Shown here: positions 8,633 through 18,815 of the stretch, piece by piece
How the letters are laid out: the number at the start of each line of letters is the position of its first letter
Numbering within the stretch: position 1 is the first letter of the stretch
From: an uncultured beta proteobacterium
GTDB taxonomy: Bacteria > Pseudomonadota > Gammaproteobacteria > Burkholderiales > Rhodocyclaceae
Direction of reading: 5' to 3'
Length of the DNA: 61,542 nucleotides
NCBI GenBank assembly: GCA_903848955.1
Contig: CAINHS010000136.1
Span: 1 to 61,542 of the forward strand
Program-made: the position numbers and the translations under genes
Notes under the pieces: generated by a model
Seen by the model: the letters and a program-made list of their open reading frames with translations, nothing else
Database searches by the model: none
What the model was told of the DNA's origin: nothing

Positions 8633-9865
8633 TTAAACGTCGAGCAGCAGGCGCGCCGGATCTTCGAGCGCTTCCTTCATCGTCACCAGACCCAGCACCG
8701 CCTCGCGTCCGTCAATGATGCGGTGATCGTAGGACAGGGCGAGATAGTTGATCGGACGGATCACGATCTGGCCGTTTTCCACCACAGCGCGATCCTTGGT
8801 CGCATGCACACCGAGGATGGCCGACTGCGGCGGGTTGATGATCGGCGTCGACAGCATCGAGCCGAAGGTGCCGCCGTTGGAAATGGAGAAGGTGCCGCCG
8901 CTGAGATCTTCCAGCGAAAGCTTGCCATCCTTGGCCTTGGAGCCGAACTCGGCGATCTTCTTTTCGATCTGCGCCAGGCTCATCTGGTCGGCGTCGCGCA
9001 GGATTGGCACCACCAGGCCACGCGGGCTGCCGACGGCAATGCCGATGTCGAAATAACCGTGGTAGACGATGTCGTTGCCATCGACCGAGGAATTGATAAC
9101 GGGATATTTCTTCAGCGCCGCGACGGCAGCCTTGACGAAGAAGGACATGAAGCCGAGCTTGACGCCGTGCTCCTTCTCGAACTTTTCCTGATACTTCTTG
9201 CGCATTTCCATCACCGGGGCCATGTTGACCTCGTTGAAAGTGGTCAGGATGGCGTTGGTGGACTGGGACTGTACCAGGCGCTCGGCGACGCGGGCGCGCA
9301 GGCGGGACATCGGCACGCGCTGCTCGGGACGGTCGGCGACGATGGCATCCGCGCTGATTACGTTGGGCTGCGGCAGTGCCGGCCTTGCCGCCGCAGACGG
9401 TGCCATTACGGCGACCGGAGCGGCTGCAGGTGCAGCCTTGGCCGCACCGCTGACGTCTTCCTTGAGAATGCGCCCGTCGCGGCCGCTGCCCTTCACCTCG
9501 CTGGCAGAGATGCCTTTTTCCTCCATGATCTTGCGCGCCGCGGGCATTGCGCCGGGAGCCGCAACCGGGACCGCCGCTGCTGCCGCAGCCGGCTTGGGCT
9601 CCGCCGGAGTTGCCGCAGCGCCCTTGGCTTCGGTATCGAGATGGGCAATGACTTCGCCGGCGACAACGGACTCGCCGTTGCCCTTGATGATCTTGACGAT
9701 CACGCCGGCATCCGGCGCCGGCAGTTCAAGAACCACCTTGTCGGTTTCGATGTCGATCAGGTTCTGATCGCGGGCGACGGCGTCACCCTCCTTGAAATGC
9801 CAGGTCGATAGCGTGGCCTCGGCGACAGACTCTGAGAGTTGGGGAACTTTGACTTCGATCAGCAT
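8633..9865 (-). CDS. odhB: Dihydrolipoamide succinyltransferase (E2 of 2-oxoglutarate dehydrogenase)
   Basis: 410 residues. An N-terminal lipoyl domain has the lipoylated Lys in [11 protein letters not shown] (about residue 43). An Ala/Pro-rich linker follows, then an E3-binding domain ([29 protein letters not shown]), a second linker and the catalytic acyltransferase core ending in [13 protein letters not shown] with active-site His and Asp. It transfers succinyl groups from E1 to CoA. ATG at 9865 is set by GGAGAAA just upstream and gives the standard N-terminus [13 protein letters not shown]. It starts 10 bases after odhA. Confidence 0.96.
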   Translation of the reverse strand: MLIEVKVPQLSESVAEATLSTWHFKEGDAVARDQNLIDIETDKVVLELPAPDAGVIVKIIKGNGESVVAGEVIAHLDTEAKGAAATPAEPKPAAAAAAVPVAAPGAMPAARKIMEEKGISASEVKGSGRDGRILKEDVSGAAKAAPAAAPVAVMAPSAAARPALPQPNVISADAIVADRPEQRVPMSRLRARVAERLVQSQSTNAILTTFNEVNMAPVMEMRKKYQEKFEKEHGVKLGFMSFFVKAAVAALKKYPVINSSVDGNDIVYHGYFDIGIAVGSPRGLVVPILRDADQMSLAQIEKKIAEFGSKAKDGKLSLEDLSGGTFSISNGGTFGSMLSTPIINPPQSAILGVHATKDRAVVENGQIVIRPINYLALSYDHRIIDGREAVLGLVTMKEALEDPARLLLDV

Positions 9866-9875
9866 GATTTCTCCA

Positions 9876-12704
9876 TTATTCCTTGATGCCCAGGGCGGCG
9901 TTGATGACTTCTTTCTGCTGCTGGGCGTGCCTGGCTGCATAGCCGACGGCGGGAGACGCCGAGGCGGGACGCGCAACCACGCCGAGGGTCTGTCCCTTCT
10001 TGATGAGTTCGGTCAGTCTGTGATGCTTGGCGTACCAGGCGCCCTGATTCAGGGGTTCCTCCTGGCACCAGATCAACTCCTTGAGGTTCGGATACTTCTT
10101 CATCTCTTCCGCCAACCGGCGATCGTCGAAGGGATAGAGTTGTTCGACGCGCACCAGAACAACGTTGTCGACCTGCTTCGCCCGCCGCGCCGCCAGCAGA
10201 TCGAAATAGACCTTGCCGGCACAGGTGACCATGCGCGTCACCTTCTTCGCCTCGACCTTGTCGATTTCGCCGATGATGGTCTGGAAGGTGCCCTTGGCCA
10301 GTTCGTCGATGGAACTGCTGGCGTCCTTGTGCCGCAGCAAGGATTTCGGCGTCATGACGATCAGCGGCTTGCGCTGCTTTCTCAGCATCTGCCGGCGCAG
10401 CATGTGATAGACCTGCGCCGCATTGGACGGTACGCAGACTTCCCAGTTGAACTCGGCCGAGAGTTGCATGTAGCGTTCGAGCCGCGCGGAGGAATGCTCC
10501 GGGCCCTGCCCTTCGTAACCGTGCGGCAACAGCAGCACGAGACCGCAACCGCGGCCCCACTTGGCTTCGCCGGAGGACAGAAACTGGTCAATGACCACCT
10601 GCGCGCCGTTGGCGAAGTCGCCGAACTGTGCCTCCCATACCACCAGTTCATTGGGCGCCGCCGTCGCAAAGCCGTATTCGAAAGCCAGCACAGCCTCCTC
10701 GGACAGCACCGAGTCGAAGCACATGAAACGTCCCTGCTTCTCCTGGATATTCTGCAACGGCCAGTAGATGCCCTCATCCCATTTCTCGCGGTTCTGGTCA
10801 TGCAGCGCGGCATGGCGGTGGAAGAAGGTGCCACGGCCGACATCCTCGCCGGAAACTCGAATGTTGAAGCCGGCGGCTACCAGTGTGGCATAGGCCAGGT
10901 TCTCGCCCATGCCCCAGTCGACGGCAGCCCTGCCCTCGCCCATCTGCTTGCGGTCGTCGATGATCTTTTGCACCCGCGAATGCAGGGTGAAATTGGCGGG
11001 AATGTCAGTCAGGCGCTTCGACAGGCGCTGCAGTTCGGCCTTGGATACCGTGGTGTCGCACTTCTCGTCGTAGGGGACGTTGATGAAGGGCGTCCAGTCG
11101 ATGGCAAACTTGCTTTGATAGTCGCTGATGACGGGGTCGATGAGATGCCGCCCCTCGTCGAGTGCGGCGCGGAAATTCTTGATCATCTGCTCGGCTTCGC
11201 CCTCGCCGATCACGCCCTGCGCCAGAAGTTTGTCGGCATACAGCTTGCGGGTTCCAGGGTGCTGGGCGATCTTTTTGTACATCAGCGGCTGCGTCACCAT
11301 CGGCTCGTCCTGCTCGTTGTGACCCAGCTTGCGGAAGCAGACGATGTCGATGACGACGTCCTTTTTGAACTCCTGACGGAACTCCATTGCAATCTGCGTC
11401 ACCAGCGCCACCGCTTCCGGATCGTCGCCGTTGACGTGGAAGATCGGCGCTTCGATCATCTTGAATATGTCGGTGCAATACAGCGAGGAGCGGTAGTCGC
11501 GCAGATCCGATGTGGTGAAGCCGATCTGGTTGTTCACCACGATATGCACCGTGCCGCCGGTACCATAGCCGCGGGTATTGGAGAAGTTGAGCATCTCCTG
11601 GTTAACCCCCTGGCCGGCGACGGCGGCGTCGCCGTGGATCAGCACCGGCAACGCCTGGCGCTTTCCATCCGCGCCGCGCCGCACCTGGCGGGCATAGACG
11701 GATCCGGCAACGACCGGGTTGACGATCTCGAGGTGAGACGGGTTGAAGGCCAGCGTCAGATGAACCGGGCCGCCCGGGGTACCGACGTCCGAGGAATAGC
11801 CGAGGTGGTACTTGACGTCACCCGCCGAAAGCGACTGCTTCTTCTTGCCTTCGAACTCCTCGAACAGCATCGAGGGCTGCTTGCCCAGCGTGTTGACCAG
11901 CACGTTGAGACGCCCGCGATGGGCCATGCCGATGACCATTTCCTGCACGCCGACCATGCCCGCGGTGCGGATCAGTTGATCCATGGCAAGGATCAGAGAC
12001 TCGCCGCCTTCGAGCGAAAAGCGCTTCTGACCGACATACTTGGTATGCAGGTAGCGCTCCAGCGTCTCGGCGTGGGTCAATTGCAGCAGAAAGCGCTTCT
12101 TGTCCTCGGCGGCAAAGGCCGGCGTCGAACGAATGGGCTCCAGTTTGCTCTGCAGCCAACGCTTCTGGCCGATGTCCGACAGGTACATGTACTCCGCACC
12201 AACCGTGCCGCAGAAGGTCTGCCGGCAGGCCTCGAGAATCTCGCGCAGGGTGGCGGATTCGGGCACGGCGGCAAAGGTGCGGGTGCGGTATACCTGCCCC
12301 AGATCGGCCTCGGTGAAGCCGTAGTGGGACGGTTCCAGTTCCGAAATCGAAGGACGCTCGCTGCGTTTCAGCGGATCGAGTTGCGCCCAGCGGTTACCGA
12401 GGAAACGGTAGGCATTGATCAACTGCATCACCTTGCCATGCTTGCCGTCAGGACCGGCGGCGCGCGACGATGCCTGCAGCGTGCCTTCCTTGGCGCGGAC
12501 GGCGAAGGAGGTGATGATGGGGAAGTGCGCAACATCCGGACCGGTGTAGTTGCCGGCGCCCGGCAAGGTTCCCAGCTTGTCGAAATAATCCCGCCAGGCC
12601 GGCTCAACGGAAGCTGGATTGGCGAGATACGCGTCGTACAGCCCCTCTATGTACGGCGTATTGGTGCCGAAGAGATATGAGTTGGACAGCATCTGCTTCA
12701 TCAT
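9876..12704 (-). CDS. odhA: 2-oxoglutarate dehydrogenase E1 component
   Basis: 942-residue thiamine-diphosphate enzyme, standard length. Recognisable blocks are [24 protein letters not shown], the TPP/Mg segment [34 protein letters not shown] and the C-terminal EEPLNQGAW. It decarboxylates 2-oxoglutarate and succinylates the E2 lipoyl group. AGGTGA precedes ATG at 12704; a second ATG follows immediately. It is separated from gltA by an intrinsic terminator, so odhAB-lpd probably has its own promoter or depends on read-through. Confidence 0.97.
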   Translation of the reverse strand: MMKQMLSNSYLFGTNTPYIEGLYDAYLANPASVEPAWRDYFDKLGTLPGAGNYTGPDVAHFPIITSFAVRAKEGTLQASSRAAGPDGKHGKVMQLINAYRFLGNRWAQLDPLKRSERPSISELEPSHYGFTEADLGQVYRTRTFAAVPESATLREILEACRQTFCGTVGAEYMYLSDIGQKRWLQSKLEPIRSTPAFAAEDKKRFLLQLTHAETLERYLHTKYVGQKRFSLEGGESLILAMDQLIRTAGMVGVQEMVIGMAHRGRLNVLVNTLGKQPSMLFEEFEGKKKQSLSAGDVKYHLGYSSDVGTPGGPVHLTLAFNPSHLEIVNPVVAGSVYARQVRRGADGKRQALPVLIHGDAAVAGQGVNQEMLNFSNTRGYGTGGTVHIVVNNQIGFTTSDLRDYRSSLYCTDIFKMIEAPIFHVNGDDPEAVALVTQIAMEFRQEFKKDVVIDIVCFRKLGHNEQDEPMVTQPLMYKKIAQHPGTRKLYADKLLAQGVIGEGEAEQMIKNFRAALDEGRHLIDPVISDYQSKFAIDWTPFINVPYDEKCDTTVSKAELQRLSKRLTDIPANFTLHSRVQKIIDDRKQMGEGRAAVDWGMGENLAYATLVAAGFNIRVSGEDVGRGTFFHRHAALHDQNREKWDEGIYWPLQNIQEKQGRFMCFDSVLSEEAVLAFEYGFATAAPNELVVWEAQFGDFANGAQVVIDQFLSSGEAKWGRGCGLVLLLPHGYEGQGPEHSSARLERYMQLSAEFNWEVCVPSNAAQVYHMLRRQMLRKQRKPLIVMTPKSLLRHKDASSSIDELAKGTFQTIIGEIDKVEAKKVTRMVTCAGKVYFDLLAARRAKQVDNVVLVRVEQLYPFDDRRLAEEMKKYPNLKELIWCQEEPLNQGAWYAKHHRLTELIKKGQTLGVVARPASASPAVGYAARHAQQQKEVINAALGIKE

Positions 12705-12730
12705 TGCATCACCTGATCCTGGTTGGAATC

Positions 12731-12761
12731 AAAAAAACGAGGGGCGTCTGCCGCCCCTCGT
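12731..12761 (-). terminator. Intrinsic terminator after gltA
   Basis: 10-bp stem ACGAGGGGCG / CGCCCCTCGT with a 5-base loop. It is followed on the minus strand by a run of T (A-tract 12731-12737 on the plus strand). It lies 17 bases after the gltA stop. Confidence 0.85.
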
Positions 12762-12777
12762 ACGACTCGGAGAAAGA

Positions 12778-14070
12778 TCAACGCTGGCCAAGCGGCCTGA
12801 CGTCGCGGCGGGCAGCGCCGATATACAACTGACGCGGACGACCGATCTTGTATTCGGGATCGGTAATCATTTCCTCCCACTGCGTCATCCAGCCCACCGT
12901 GCGTGCCAGCGAGAAGATGCAGGTGAACATCGAGGTCGGGATGCCGAGCGCCTTCTGCACGATGCCGGAATAGAAGTCGACGTTCGGGTACAGTTTCTTC
13001 TCGACGAAGTAAGGATCTTCCAACGCGATCTTTTCCAGTTCCTTGGCCAGTTTGAACAGCCGGTCATTTTCCAGGCCGAGTTCGCTCAGCACATCGGCGC
13101 AGACCTTGCTCATCAGTTTGGCGCGGGGATCGAAGTTCTTGTAGACGCGGTGGCCGAATCCCATCAATTTGAAGCTGTCGTTCTTGTCCTTGGCGCGCTT
13201 GATGTACTCGCCGACACGCGACACGTCGCCGATTTCCTCGAGCATTTCGAGACAGGCTTCATTGGCCCCGCCGTGCGCCGGGCCCCACAGACAGGCAATA
13301 CCCGCCGACATGCAGGCGAAGGGATTGGCGCCGGACGATCCGGCCAGACGCACGGTCGAGGTCGAAGCATTCTGCTCGTGGTCGGCATGCAGGGTGAAGA
13401 TGGTATCCAGTGCATGGGTCAGCACCGGGTTCGGCTTGTATTCCTCGCACGGGGTGCCGAACATCATGTGCATGAAGTTGTCGGTGTAATCGAGATCGTT
13501 GCGCGGATACATGAAGGGCTGGCCGGTGTTGTACTTGTATGTCATCGCCACGATGGTCGGCAATTTCGCGACCAGACGAATGAACGAGACATTGCGGTCG
13601 GCCGGATCGGCAAAATCGGTGACATCGTGATAGAAGGCCGCCAGAGCGCCTACGACGCCGACCATGACCGCCATCGGATGGGCATCACGACGGAAACCCT
13701 GATAGAACTTCACCAGTTGCTCATGCACCATGGTGTGTTTCTTGATCGTCTGCTCGAACGTCGTCTTCTGCCCCTTGTCCGGCAACTCGCCGTTCTTCAG
13801 CAGGTAGGCAACCTCAAGAAAATTGCAGTTCTCGGCCAATTGTTCGATCGGGTAGCCGCGATACAGCAGTTCCCCCTTGTCGCCGTCGATGAAGGTCACC
13901 TTTGACTGGCAACTGCCGGTGGAAAGAAAACCGGAGTCATAGGTAAACAGTCCCGTCTTGGCGCCGAGTGTGCGGATGTCGATGACATCATTGCCATGCG
14001 TTCCCACCATGACGGGAAACTCGAATGTCTTGCCATCTATGGTCAGGGTTGCCGTGCGATTCGTGCTCAT
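12778..14070 (-). CDS. gltA: Citrate synthase (type II, hexameric class)
   Basis: 430 residues, the length of NADH-sensitive Gram-negative citrate synthases. It has the N-terminal beta domain ([14 protein letters not shown]) and the active-site regions [28 protein letters not shown] and [14 protein letters not shown] with catalytic His residues. It condenses oxaloacetate with acetyl-CoA as the entry step of the TCA cycle. It follows sdhE on the same strand and is ended by a clear terminator. Confidence 0.97.
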   Translation of the reverse strand: MSTNRTATLTIDGKTFEFPVMVGTHGNDVIDIRTLGAKTGLFTYDSGFLSTGSCQSKVTFIDGDKGELLYRGYPIEQLAENCNFLEVAYLLKNGELPDKGQKTTFEQTIKKHTMVHEQLVKFYQGFRRDAHPMAVMVGVVGALAAFYHDVTDFADPADRNVSFIRLVAKLPTIVAMTYKYNTGQPFMYPRNDLDYTDNFMHMMFGTPCEEYKPNPVLTHALDTIFTLHADHEQNASTSTVRLAGSSGANPFACMSAGIACLWGPAHGGANEACLEMLEEIGDVSRVGEYIKRAKDKNDSFKLMGFGHRVYKNFDPRAKLMSKVCADVLSELGLENDRLFKLAKELEKIALEDPYFVEKKLYPNVDFYSGIVQKALGIPTSMFTCIFSLARTVGWMTQWEEMITDPEYKIGRPRQLYIGAARRDVRPLGQR

Positions 14071-14131
14071 AGTCAGTTCCTTTTCCAGGTCGATTGAAGT
14101 ACTGCCGTTTCTTGAAAACTGTGGCTACCGG

Positions 14132-14380
14132 TCAAACCTCCTGTAGCCGCGCAATTATTGCTATCAGTTGTTGATCCCCGGTGACTTCCCTGCCGATCAC
14201 CAGGGCCCAAAGATCGTGGTCTTGCAGTTCCAGCAAACGTTCCAGGGCTGCTTCGCCCTGCACATCGAGATCGTCTTCATGGCGCTGCCAGAAGCGGTCA
14301 AAAGCCAGATCCAGTTCCAGCAGAGAACGCCTGCAATGCCATTTCAGGCGGTTGATTCGCGCCTTGCGATCCTCCTCCAT
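14132..14380 (-). CDS. sdhE: Succinate dehydrogenase flavinylation/assembly factor SdhE
   Basis: 82-residue helical protein of the SdhE/YgfY family, needed for covalent attachment of FAD to SdhA. It begins with RINRLKWHCRRSLLELD. The family signature is RGxxExD; here the Gly is Ser (codon TCT), so the motif reads R-S-L-L-E-L-D. The Arg, Glu and Asp are kept. It lies 7 bp after sdhB, the expected place. Whether the Gly-to-Ser change weakens flavinylation is unknown. Confidence 0.92.
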   Translation of the reverse strand: MEEDRKARINRLKWHCRRSLLELDLAFDRFWQRHEDDLDVQGEAALERLLELQDHDLWALVIGREVTGDQQLIAIIARLQEV

Positions 14381-14387
14381 TATTCGC

Positions 14388-15122
14388 TCAGACCGCCCGC
14401 CGCACCATCATTTCCTTGATCTTGCCTATCGCCTTGGTCGGATTCAGACCCTTGGGACAGACGTCGACGCAGTTCATGATCGTGTGGCAACGGAACAGGC
14501 GGTAGGGATCGTCAAGATCGTCGAGGCGTTCGCCGGTCGCCTGGTCGCGGGTATCGGCGATGAACCGGTAGGCGGCGAGCAGGCCGGCCGGGCCGACGAA
14601 CTTGTCCGGGTTCCACCAGAAGGACGGGCAGGCGGTGGAGCAGCAGGCACAAAGAATGCACTCATACAGACCGTTCAACTCCTCGCGATCCTCCGGCGAC
14701 TGCAGGCGCTCGCGCTCGGGCGGCGGATCGTTGTTGATAAGGTAGGGCTTGATCGAATTGTACTGCTTGAAGAACTGGGTCATGTCCACGATCAGGTCGC
14801 GAATCACCGGCAGGCCCGGCAGCGGCCGCAGAACGATGGGTTTGCCCGGCGGGAAGCTGTCCATGGCTGTCAGGCACGCCAACCCGTTCTTGCCGTTGAT
14901 GTTCATGGCGTCGGAACCGCAGACGCCTTCCCGACAGGAGCGGCGGAAGGAGATGGAGTCATCCTGCGCCTTCAGTTTCACCATGGCATCGAGCAACTTG
15001 CGGTCGGTGGAATCGAGTTCGACCGAGATGTCCTGCATGTACGGCTTTGCATCCTGATCCGGATCGTAACGATAGATCTTGAAGCGGACGGTATGTGTGG
15101 CGTTGGGCATCGTCTGTTCCAT
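14388..15122 (-). CDS. sdhB: Succinate dehydrogenase iron-sulfur subunit
   Basis: 244 residues. The N-terminal [2Fe-2S] ferredoxin domain has SCREGVCGSDAMNINGKNGLAC. C-terminal cysteine clusters CILCACCSTACP and CVDVCPKGLNP hold the [4Fe-4S] and [3Fe-4S] centres. It passes electrons from SdhA to ubiquinone at the SdhCD membrane anchor. ATG at 15122 lies one base after the sdhA stop; a second Met four codons in is an alternative. Confidence 0.97.
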   Translation of the reverse strand: MEQTMPNATHTVRFKIYRYDPDQDAKPYMQDISVELDSTDRKLLDAMVKLKAQDDSISFRRSCREGVCGSDAMNINGKNGLACLTAMDSFPPGKPIVLRPLPGLPVIRDLIVDMTQFFKQYNSIKPYLINNDPPPERERLQSPEDREELNGLYECILCACCSTACPSFWWNPDKFVGPAGLLAAYRFIADTRDQATGERLDDLDDPYRLFRCHTIMNCVDVCPKGLNPTKAIGKIKEMMVRRAV

Positions 15123-15123
15123 G

Positions 15124-16911
15124 TCAGTAGGCGCGCTTTTTCAGTTCGATGGTTTCCACGCTCATCGGCTTCATCTGCACCGGCTTGTAGTCGAGCCGAT
15201 CGCCTTCGCGGTACCACAGCGTGTGCTTCAGCCAGTTCTTGTCGTCGCGTCCGTCGGGCGTTTGCGGCGTATCCGTGGCATCGTCGCGGACGTGAGCGCC
15301 GCGCGACTCTGTGCGGGCATTGGCCGAAACAATGGTGGCCTTGGCAACCTCAATCAGGTTGTCGAGTTCCAGCGCCTCGATGCGCGCGGTGTTGAACACC
15401 TGCGACTTGTCCTTGATCTGCGTCTGCGCGACCTGCTCGGCGATTTCAGCCATGCGCTCGACACCCTCGGCCAGCATGCCCTTGAAGCGGAACACGCCGG
15501 CGTGTTTCTGCATGGTGCGCTGCATGCTCAAACGGGTCTGATGCACGTCGGCGCCGTCTTTCTGATGATTGAGACGGTCGAGGCGCGCCAGCGTCCTGTC
15601 AATCGATTCCTGCGGCAATGGCTTGTGCGCCTTGACGCTGGCCTTGAGATCGGCGACGGCGGTTTCTCCGGCCGACTTGCCGAATACGAGAAGGTCGAGC
15701 AGCGAATTGGTGCCGAGCCGGTTCGCCCCGTGCACCGAGGCGCAGGCGCATTCGCCGGCGGCATAGAAACCGGCTACCGGGGTGCTCTGGTTGCCGTCTT
15801 TCGGCACCACAACCTGGCCCAGATAATTGGTCGGAATGCCGCCCATCTGGTAATGACAGGTCGGCACCACGGGCAACGGCTCCTTGAGGCAATCGACACC
15901 GGCAAACTGGATCCCTATCTCGTGAATGCCCGGCAGGCGCTTCATGATGGTTTCCGGCGGCAGATGCGTGATGTCGAGCAGCACGTAATCCCCGTTCGGC
16001 CCGCAGCCGCGGCCTTCGTTGATCTCGGTAGTCATGGCGCGCGACACCACGTCGCGCGATGCCAGGTCCTTGGCGTTGGGCGCATAGCGCTCCATGAAGC
16101 GTTCCCCGGCCGAGTTGCGCAGGATGCCGCCTTCGCCGCGCACGCCCTCGGTGATCAGCACCCCGGCACCGGCCACGCCGGTCGGGTGAAACTGCCAGAA
16201 CTCCATGTCTTCCAGAGGAATGCCGGCACGCGCCGCCATCCCCAGTCCGTCACCGGTATTGATGAAGGCGTTGGTCGAAGAATAATAGATGCGGCCCGAA
16301 CCGCCGGTGGCGAAAATCGTCGCCTTGGCGTGGAACACCACGATTTCGCCGGTTTCCATGTCCATGGCCGTGACGCCCAGCACGTCGCCCTCGGCATCGC
16401 GCACCAGATCCAGCGCCTGCCATTCGACGAAGAATTGGGTATTGACCTTTATGTTGCGCTGATACATCGCATGCAGCATGGCATGACCGGTGCGGTCGGC
16501 CGCGGCACAGGAACGGCGCACCGGCTTTTCGCCGAAATTCGACATATGGCCGCCAAAGGGCCGCTGATAAATCTTGCCGTTGTCGAGGCGGTCGAAAGGC
16601 ATGCCGTAGTGTTCGAGTTCAACCACCACCTCATTGGCCTTGCGGCACATGAATTCGATGGCATCCTGGTCGCCGAGCCAGTCCGAGCCCTTGACCGTGT
16701 CATACATGTGCCAGTGCCAGTGGTCTTCCTCTGAGTTGCCCAGACTGGCGGCGACACCGCCCTGCGCCGCTACCGTATGGGAGCGGGTCGGAAACACCTT
16801 GGTCAGCACGGCGGTCTTGAAGCCTGCCTCGGAGAGCTGAATTGCCGCACGCAAGCCGGCGCCGCCGGCACCGACGATCACTGCGTCAAATTTACGAACC
16901 GTATAAGTCAC
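15124..16911 (-). CDS. sdhA: Succinate dehydrogenase flavoprotein subunit
   Basis: 595 residues. It has the FAD motif FDAVIVGAGGAGLRAAIQ, the flavinylated His in TRSHTVAAQGG, the substrate-binding HPTGVAGAGVL and the catalytic RGEGGILRN region. I place the start at GTG 16911 (reads VTYTVRKF), with GGAG 9 bases upstream. No ATG is available in frame near the family N-terminus; longer frames extend across sdhD and are not real. It starts 2 bp after the sdhD stop. Confidence 0.95.
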   Translation of the reverse strand: MTYTVRKFDAVIVGAGGAGLRAAIQLSEAGFKTAVLTKVFPTRSHTVAAQGGVAASLGNSEEDHWHWHMYDTVKGSDWLGDQDAIEFMCRKANEVVVELEHYGMPFDRLDNGKIYQRPFGGHMSNFGEKPVRRSCAAADRTGHAMLHAMYQRNIKVNTQFFVEWQALDLVRDAEGDVLGVTAMDMETGEIVVFHAKATIFATGGSGRIYYSSTNAFINTGDGLGMAARAGIPLEDMEFWQFHPTGVAGAGVLITEGVRGEGGILRNSAGERFMERYAPNAKDLASRDVVSRAMTTEINEGRGCGPNGDYVLLDITHLPPETIMKRLPGIHEIGIQFAGVDCLKEPLPVVPTCHYQMGGIPTNYLGQVVVPKDGNQSTPVAGFYAAGECACASVHGANRLGTNSLLDLLVFGKSAGETAVADLKASVKAHKPLPQESIDRTLARLDRLNHQKDGADVHQTRLSMQRTMQKHAGVFRFKGMLAEGVERMAEIAEQVAQTQIKDKSQVFNTARIEALELDNLIEVAKATIVSANARTESRGAHVRDDATDTPQTPDGRDDKNWLKHTLWYREGDRLDYKPVQMKPMSVETIELKKRAY

Positions 16912-16913
16912 TG

Positions 16914-17258
16914 TTACAGTCTCCAGAGGATCTGAACGGCCCAGCCGGCATAGCCGGTCAGAGCGAGGAGCGTCAGCACATGCAGCGTAACGCGGATGGC
17001 CGCGGGCTGGACGTAATCCATCCATATGTCGCGGACACCGACCCAGGCGTGGTAGCAAAGGCTGAGGATGAACAGGAAGCTGACGAAACGGATGAAGCCG
17101 TTTGCCATGAAGTCATGCCAAGCCTGGCGGGAAGCCGCAGCACCGCCCAGCATTGCGGCGAACATCAGCAGGGTATAGGCCGCCATGACGATTCCTGTTA
17201 TGCGCTGCGCCAGCCAGTCCATGAGGCCGTAATGAGCACCGACGACAAGACGCTTCAT
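16914..17258 (-). CDS. sdhD: Succinate dehydrogenase membrane anchor SdhD
   Basis: 114 residues with three membrane helices (about residues 17-38, 55-75, 88-110). It contains GLMDWLAQRITGIVMAAYTLL and the HAWVGVRDIWMDYV motif of the quinone/heme-binding anchor. With SdhC it anchors SdhAB and forms the ubiquinone site. It is sandwiched between sdhC (1-bp gap) and sdhA. Confidence 0.93.
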   Translation of the reverse strand: MKRLVVGAHYGLMDWLAQRITGIVMAAYTLLMFAAMLGGAAASRQAWHDFMANGFIRFVSFLFILSLCYHAWVGVRDIWMDYVQPAAIRVTLHVLTLLALTGYAGWAVQILWRL

Positions 17259-17259
17259 G

Positions 17260-17655
17260 TCAGTAGGCCCCCATCAACTTGAGGCCGAAGATCAGCGTCA
17301 TGGTCAGACTGACGAGCATTACCGCAACGGCCGAAGCATTCGCCTGTTGCTTCTCGACGCCGACGTGAATGTCAATCAGAAGAATGCGGATACCCATGCA
17401 GAAGTGATGCAGGAAAGCCCACAGCAAGCCCAGAAGGATCAGTTTGACGAGCAAATTGCCGGTCACAGCGCTGAATGTCGCGGCGCTTTCCGTGGTGAAG
17501 CCGAGCGACAATTGAAGCAGCCAGATCAGCAAGGGAAGCATGAGGAACAGCCCGGCACCGCTGACGCGGTGCAATATCGATGCGTAGCCCGCCAGGGGCA
17601 GCCTGATTTCATGCAGCGCCAGGTACTTCGGGCGCTTTTTCTTCATCTCTGGCAT
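17260..17655 (-). CDS. sdhC: Succinate dehydrogenase cytochrome b556 subunit SdhC
   Basis: 131 residues with three membrane helices. The quinone-site segment ASILHRVSG is intact. The heme-ligand region reads LHHFCMGIRILLID: the His equivalent to E. coli His84 is present, while the second His of the usual GIRH motif is Ile. GGAGA lies 9 bases before ATG at 17655. It is the first gene of sdhCDAB-sdhE-gltA. The 144-base gap before it has a possible promoter (TTGTGG, 16-base spacer, TATCAT, minus strand). Confidence 0.94.
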   Translation of the reverse strand: MPEMKKKRPKYLALHEIRLPLAGYASILHRVSGAGLFLMLPLLIWLLQLSLGFTTESAATFSAVTGNLLVKLILLGLLWAFLHHFCMGIRILLIDIHVGVEKQQANASAVAVMLVSLTMTLIFGLKLMGAY

Positions 17656-17799
17656 AAAAAGAATTCTCCGGTTCCGGTTTCCGCGTAGCGACTTCCGTGG
17701 CAGGGTTTGGCCTGCACTGAAACTCCACTACGCTGCGTTTTGACGCGGTGCACTATATGATAAGTCGGCTCAGCTTGGCCACAATACTTGCGATCACCG

Positions 17800-18600
17800 C
17801 TAACCGAGTTGATTGAAATAGCAATGAGCATTGGTCGAATACAGGCCGCGCCGCCACTCGACCGGCTTGTCGCCGTAGGAAAAGCTGACGCGCTCGACAG
17901 ACAGCAGCGGGCTGCCTTCCGCCACGTTCAGCAATTCCGCGCTGGCCCGGTCTGCAGGGACGGCGCGCAAGCGCTCTTCGGCACGGATCATGCGGATACC
18001 GAAACGGTTTTCAAAGAAACTGTAAAGGGAGCCCTGGTAGTCCCGCAACATTTCCAGGGTGACCGTGCCGAAGATTCCGCCCGGCAGATAAATTTCATCA
18101 ACCACCACGGGCTTTCCCGCAAAGTGCAGCAGGCGGCGCACGATGTTGATCGGATCACCCAGATTCAACGCCAGCATCCGCGCCACTTCCGGGCCGGCCT
18201 TGGCGCGCCAGCACTCGAGCGGGATGCTCTGCGACTGCTCTATGCCGCCGGCCAGCGGAACCAGGCGCAAGAAGCGGAAGAAGGCACGCGGATCGTCGTG
18301 AGAGGCGACAAAAGTGCCTTTGCCCTGCCGCCGTAGCAGGAGATTCTCGGCAGCCATCTCATCAATGGCCTTGCGCACGGTGCCCTGACTGACGTTGAAC
18401 CGCGTGGCGAGTTCCGACTCGCTGGGAATAGCCTCGCCGGGACGCCACTCGCCGAATTCCAGTCGCTGCAGAAGCAGACTCTTGATCTGGCGGTAGAGGG
18501 GACTGAATGTGGGCGAGGACGAACCGGAGGGGCCGCTCGTGGCGTGCGCATCGGAGGAAGTCCCCTTGGGGGATGCGGCAGAATGCGACATGGACGCCAT
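17800..18600 (-). CDS. GntR/HutC (UTRA) family transcriptional regulator
   Basis: 266 residues. An N-terminal Ser/Pro-rich leader is followed by a winged HTH (about residues 33-100: PLYRQIKSLLLQRLEFGEWRPGEAIPSESELATRFNVSQGTVRKAIDEMAAENLL, RRQGKGTFV). A UTRA ligand domain follows (PINIVRRLLHFAGKPVVVDEIYLPG...). It sits between the sdh and mdh arms of the TCA cluster, transcribed with sdh and divergent from mdh, so local control of TCA genes is likely. The palindromes at 18642-18659 are the obvious operator candidate. The effector is unknown. Confidence 0.88.
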   Translation of the reverse strand: MASMSHSAASPKGTSSDAHATSGPSGSSSPTFSPLYRQIKSLLLQRLEFGEWRPGEAIPSESELATRFNVSQGTVRKAIDEMAAENLLLRRQGKGTFVASHDDPRAFFRFLRLVPLAGGIEQSQSIPLECWRAKAGPEVARMLALNLGDPINIVRRLLHFAGKPVVVDEIYLPGGIFGTVTLEMLRDYQGSLYSFFENRFGIRMIRAEERLRAVPADRASAELLNVAEGSPLLSVERVSFSYGDKPVEWRRGLYSTNAHCYFNQLG

Positions 18601-18641
18601 TTGAACATATTTTTTCAGACCCGTCCACAGTATGTCTTATG

Positions 18642-18695
18642 TCTTATATAAGATATCTTACTCATATTGACACAGCGCAGCATTGGGGCTAGGAT
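18642..18695 (+). promoter_or_regulatory. mdh promoter with adjoining palindromic operator candidates
   Basis: The promoter is TTGACA (18667-18672), a 17-base spacer and TAGGAT (18690-18695), driving mdh. Immediately upstream lie overlapping perfect palindromes TCTTATATAAGA (18642-18653) and AAGATATCTT (18650-18659), preceded by a direct repeat of GTCTTAT. The site is placed to control both mdh and the divergent gntR gene. Confidence 0.6.
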
Positions 18696-18815
18696 TTCGC
18701 GTCCTTCGGCATGGCGTATCATGAGCAAAGTCGCCGCCATGCAGCGCACCGACCGTGCGGCTCCGATTCTTGCAGTCATGTCCAATCGATTCAAACTGAT
18801 ACAGGAGTTATACAA

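Noticed and set aside
9792-12680. Very long plus-strand open frame (962 codons) opposite odhA
   Set aside because: It is the antisense shadow of odhA in GC-rich DNA; odhA has every family motif, while the antisense product is low-complexity His/Arg/Gln-rich and matches nothing.
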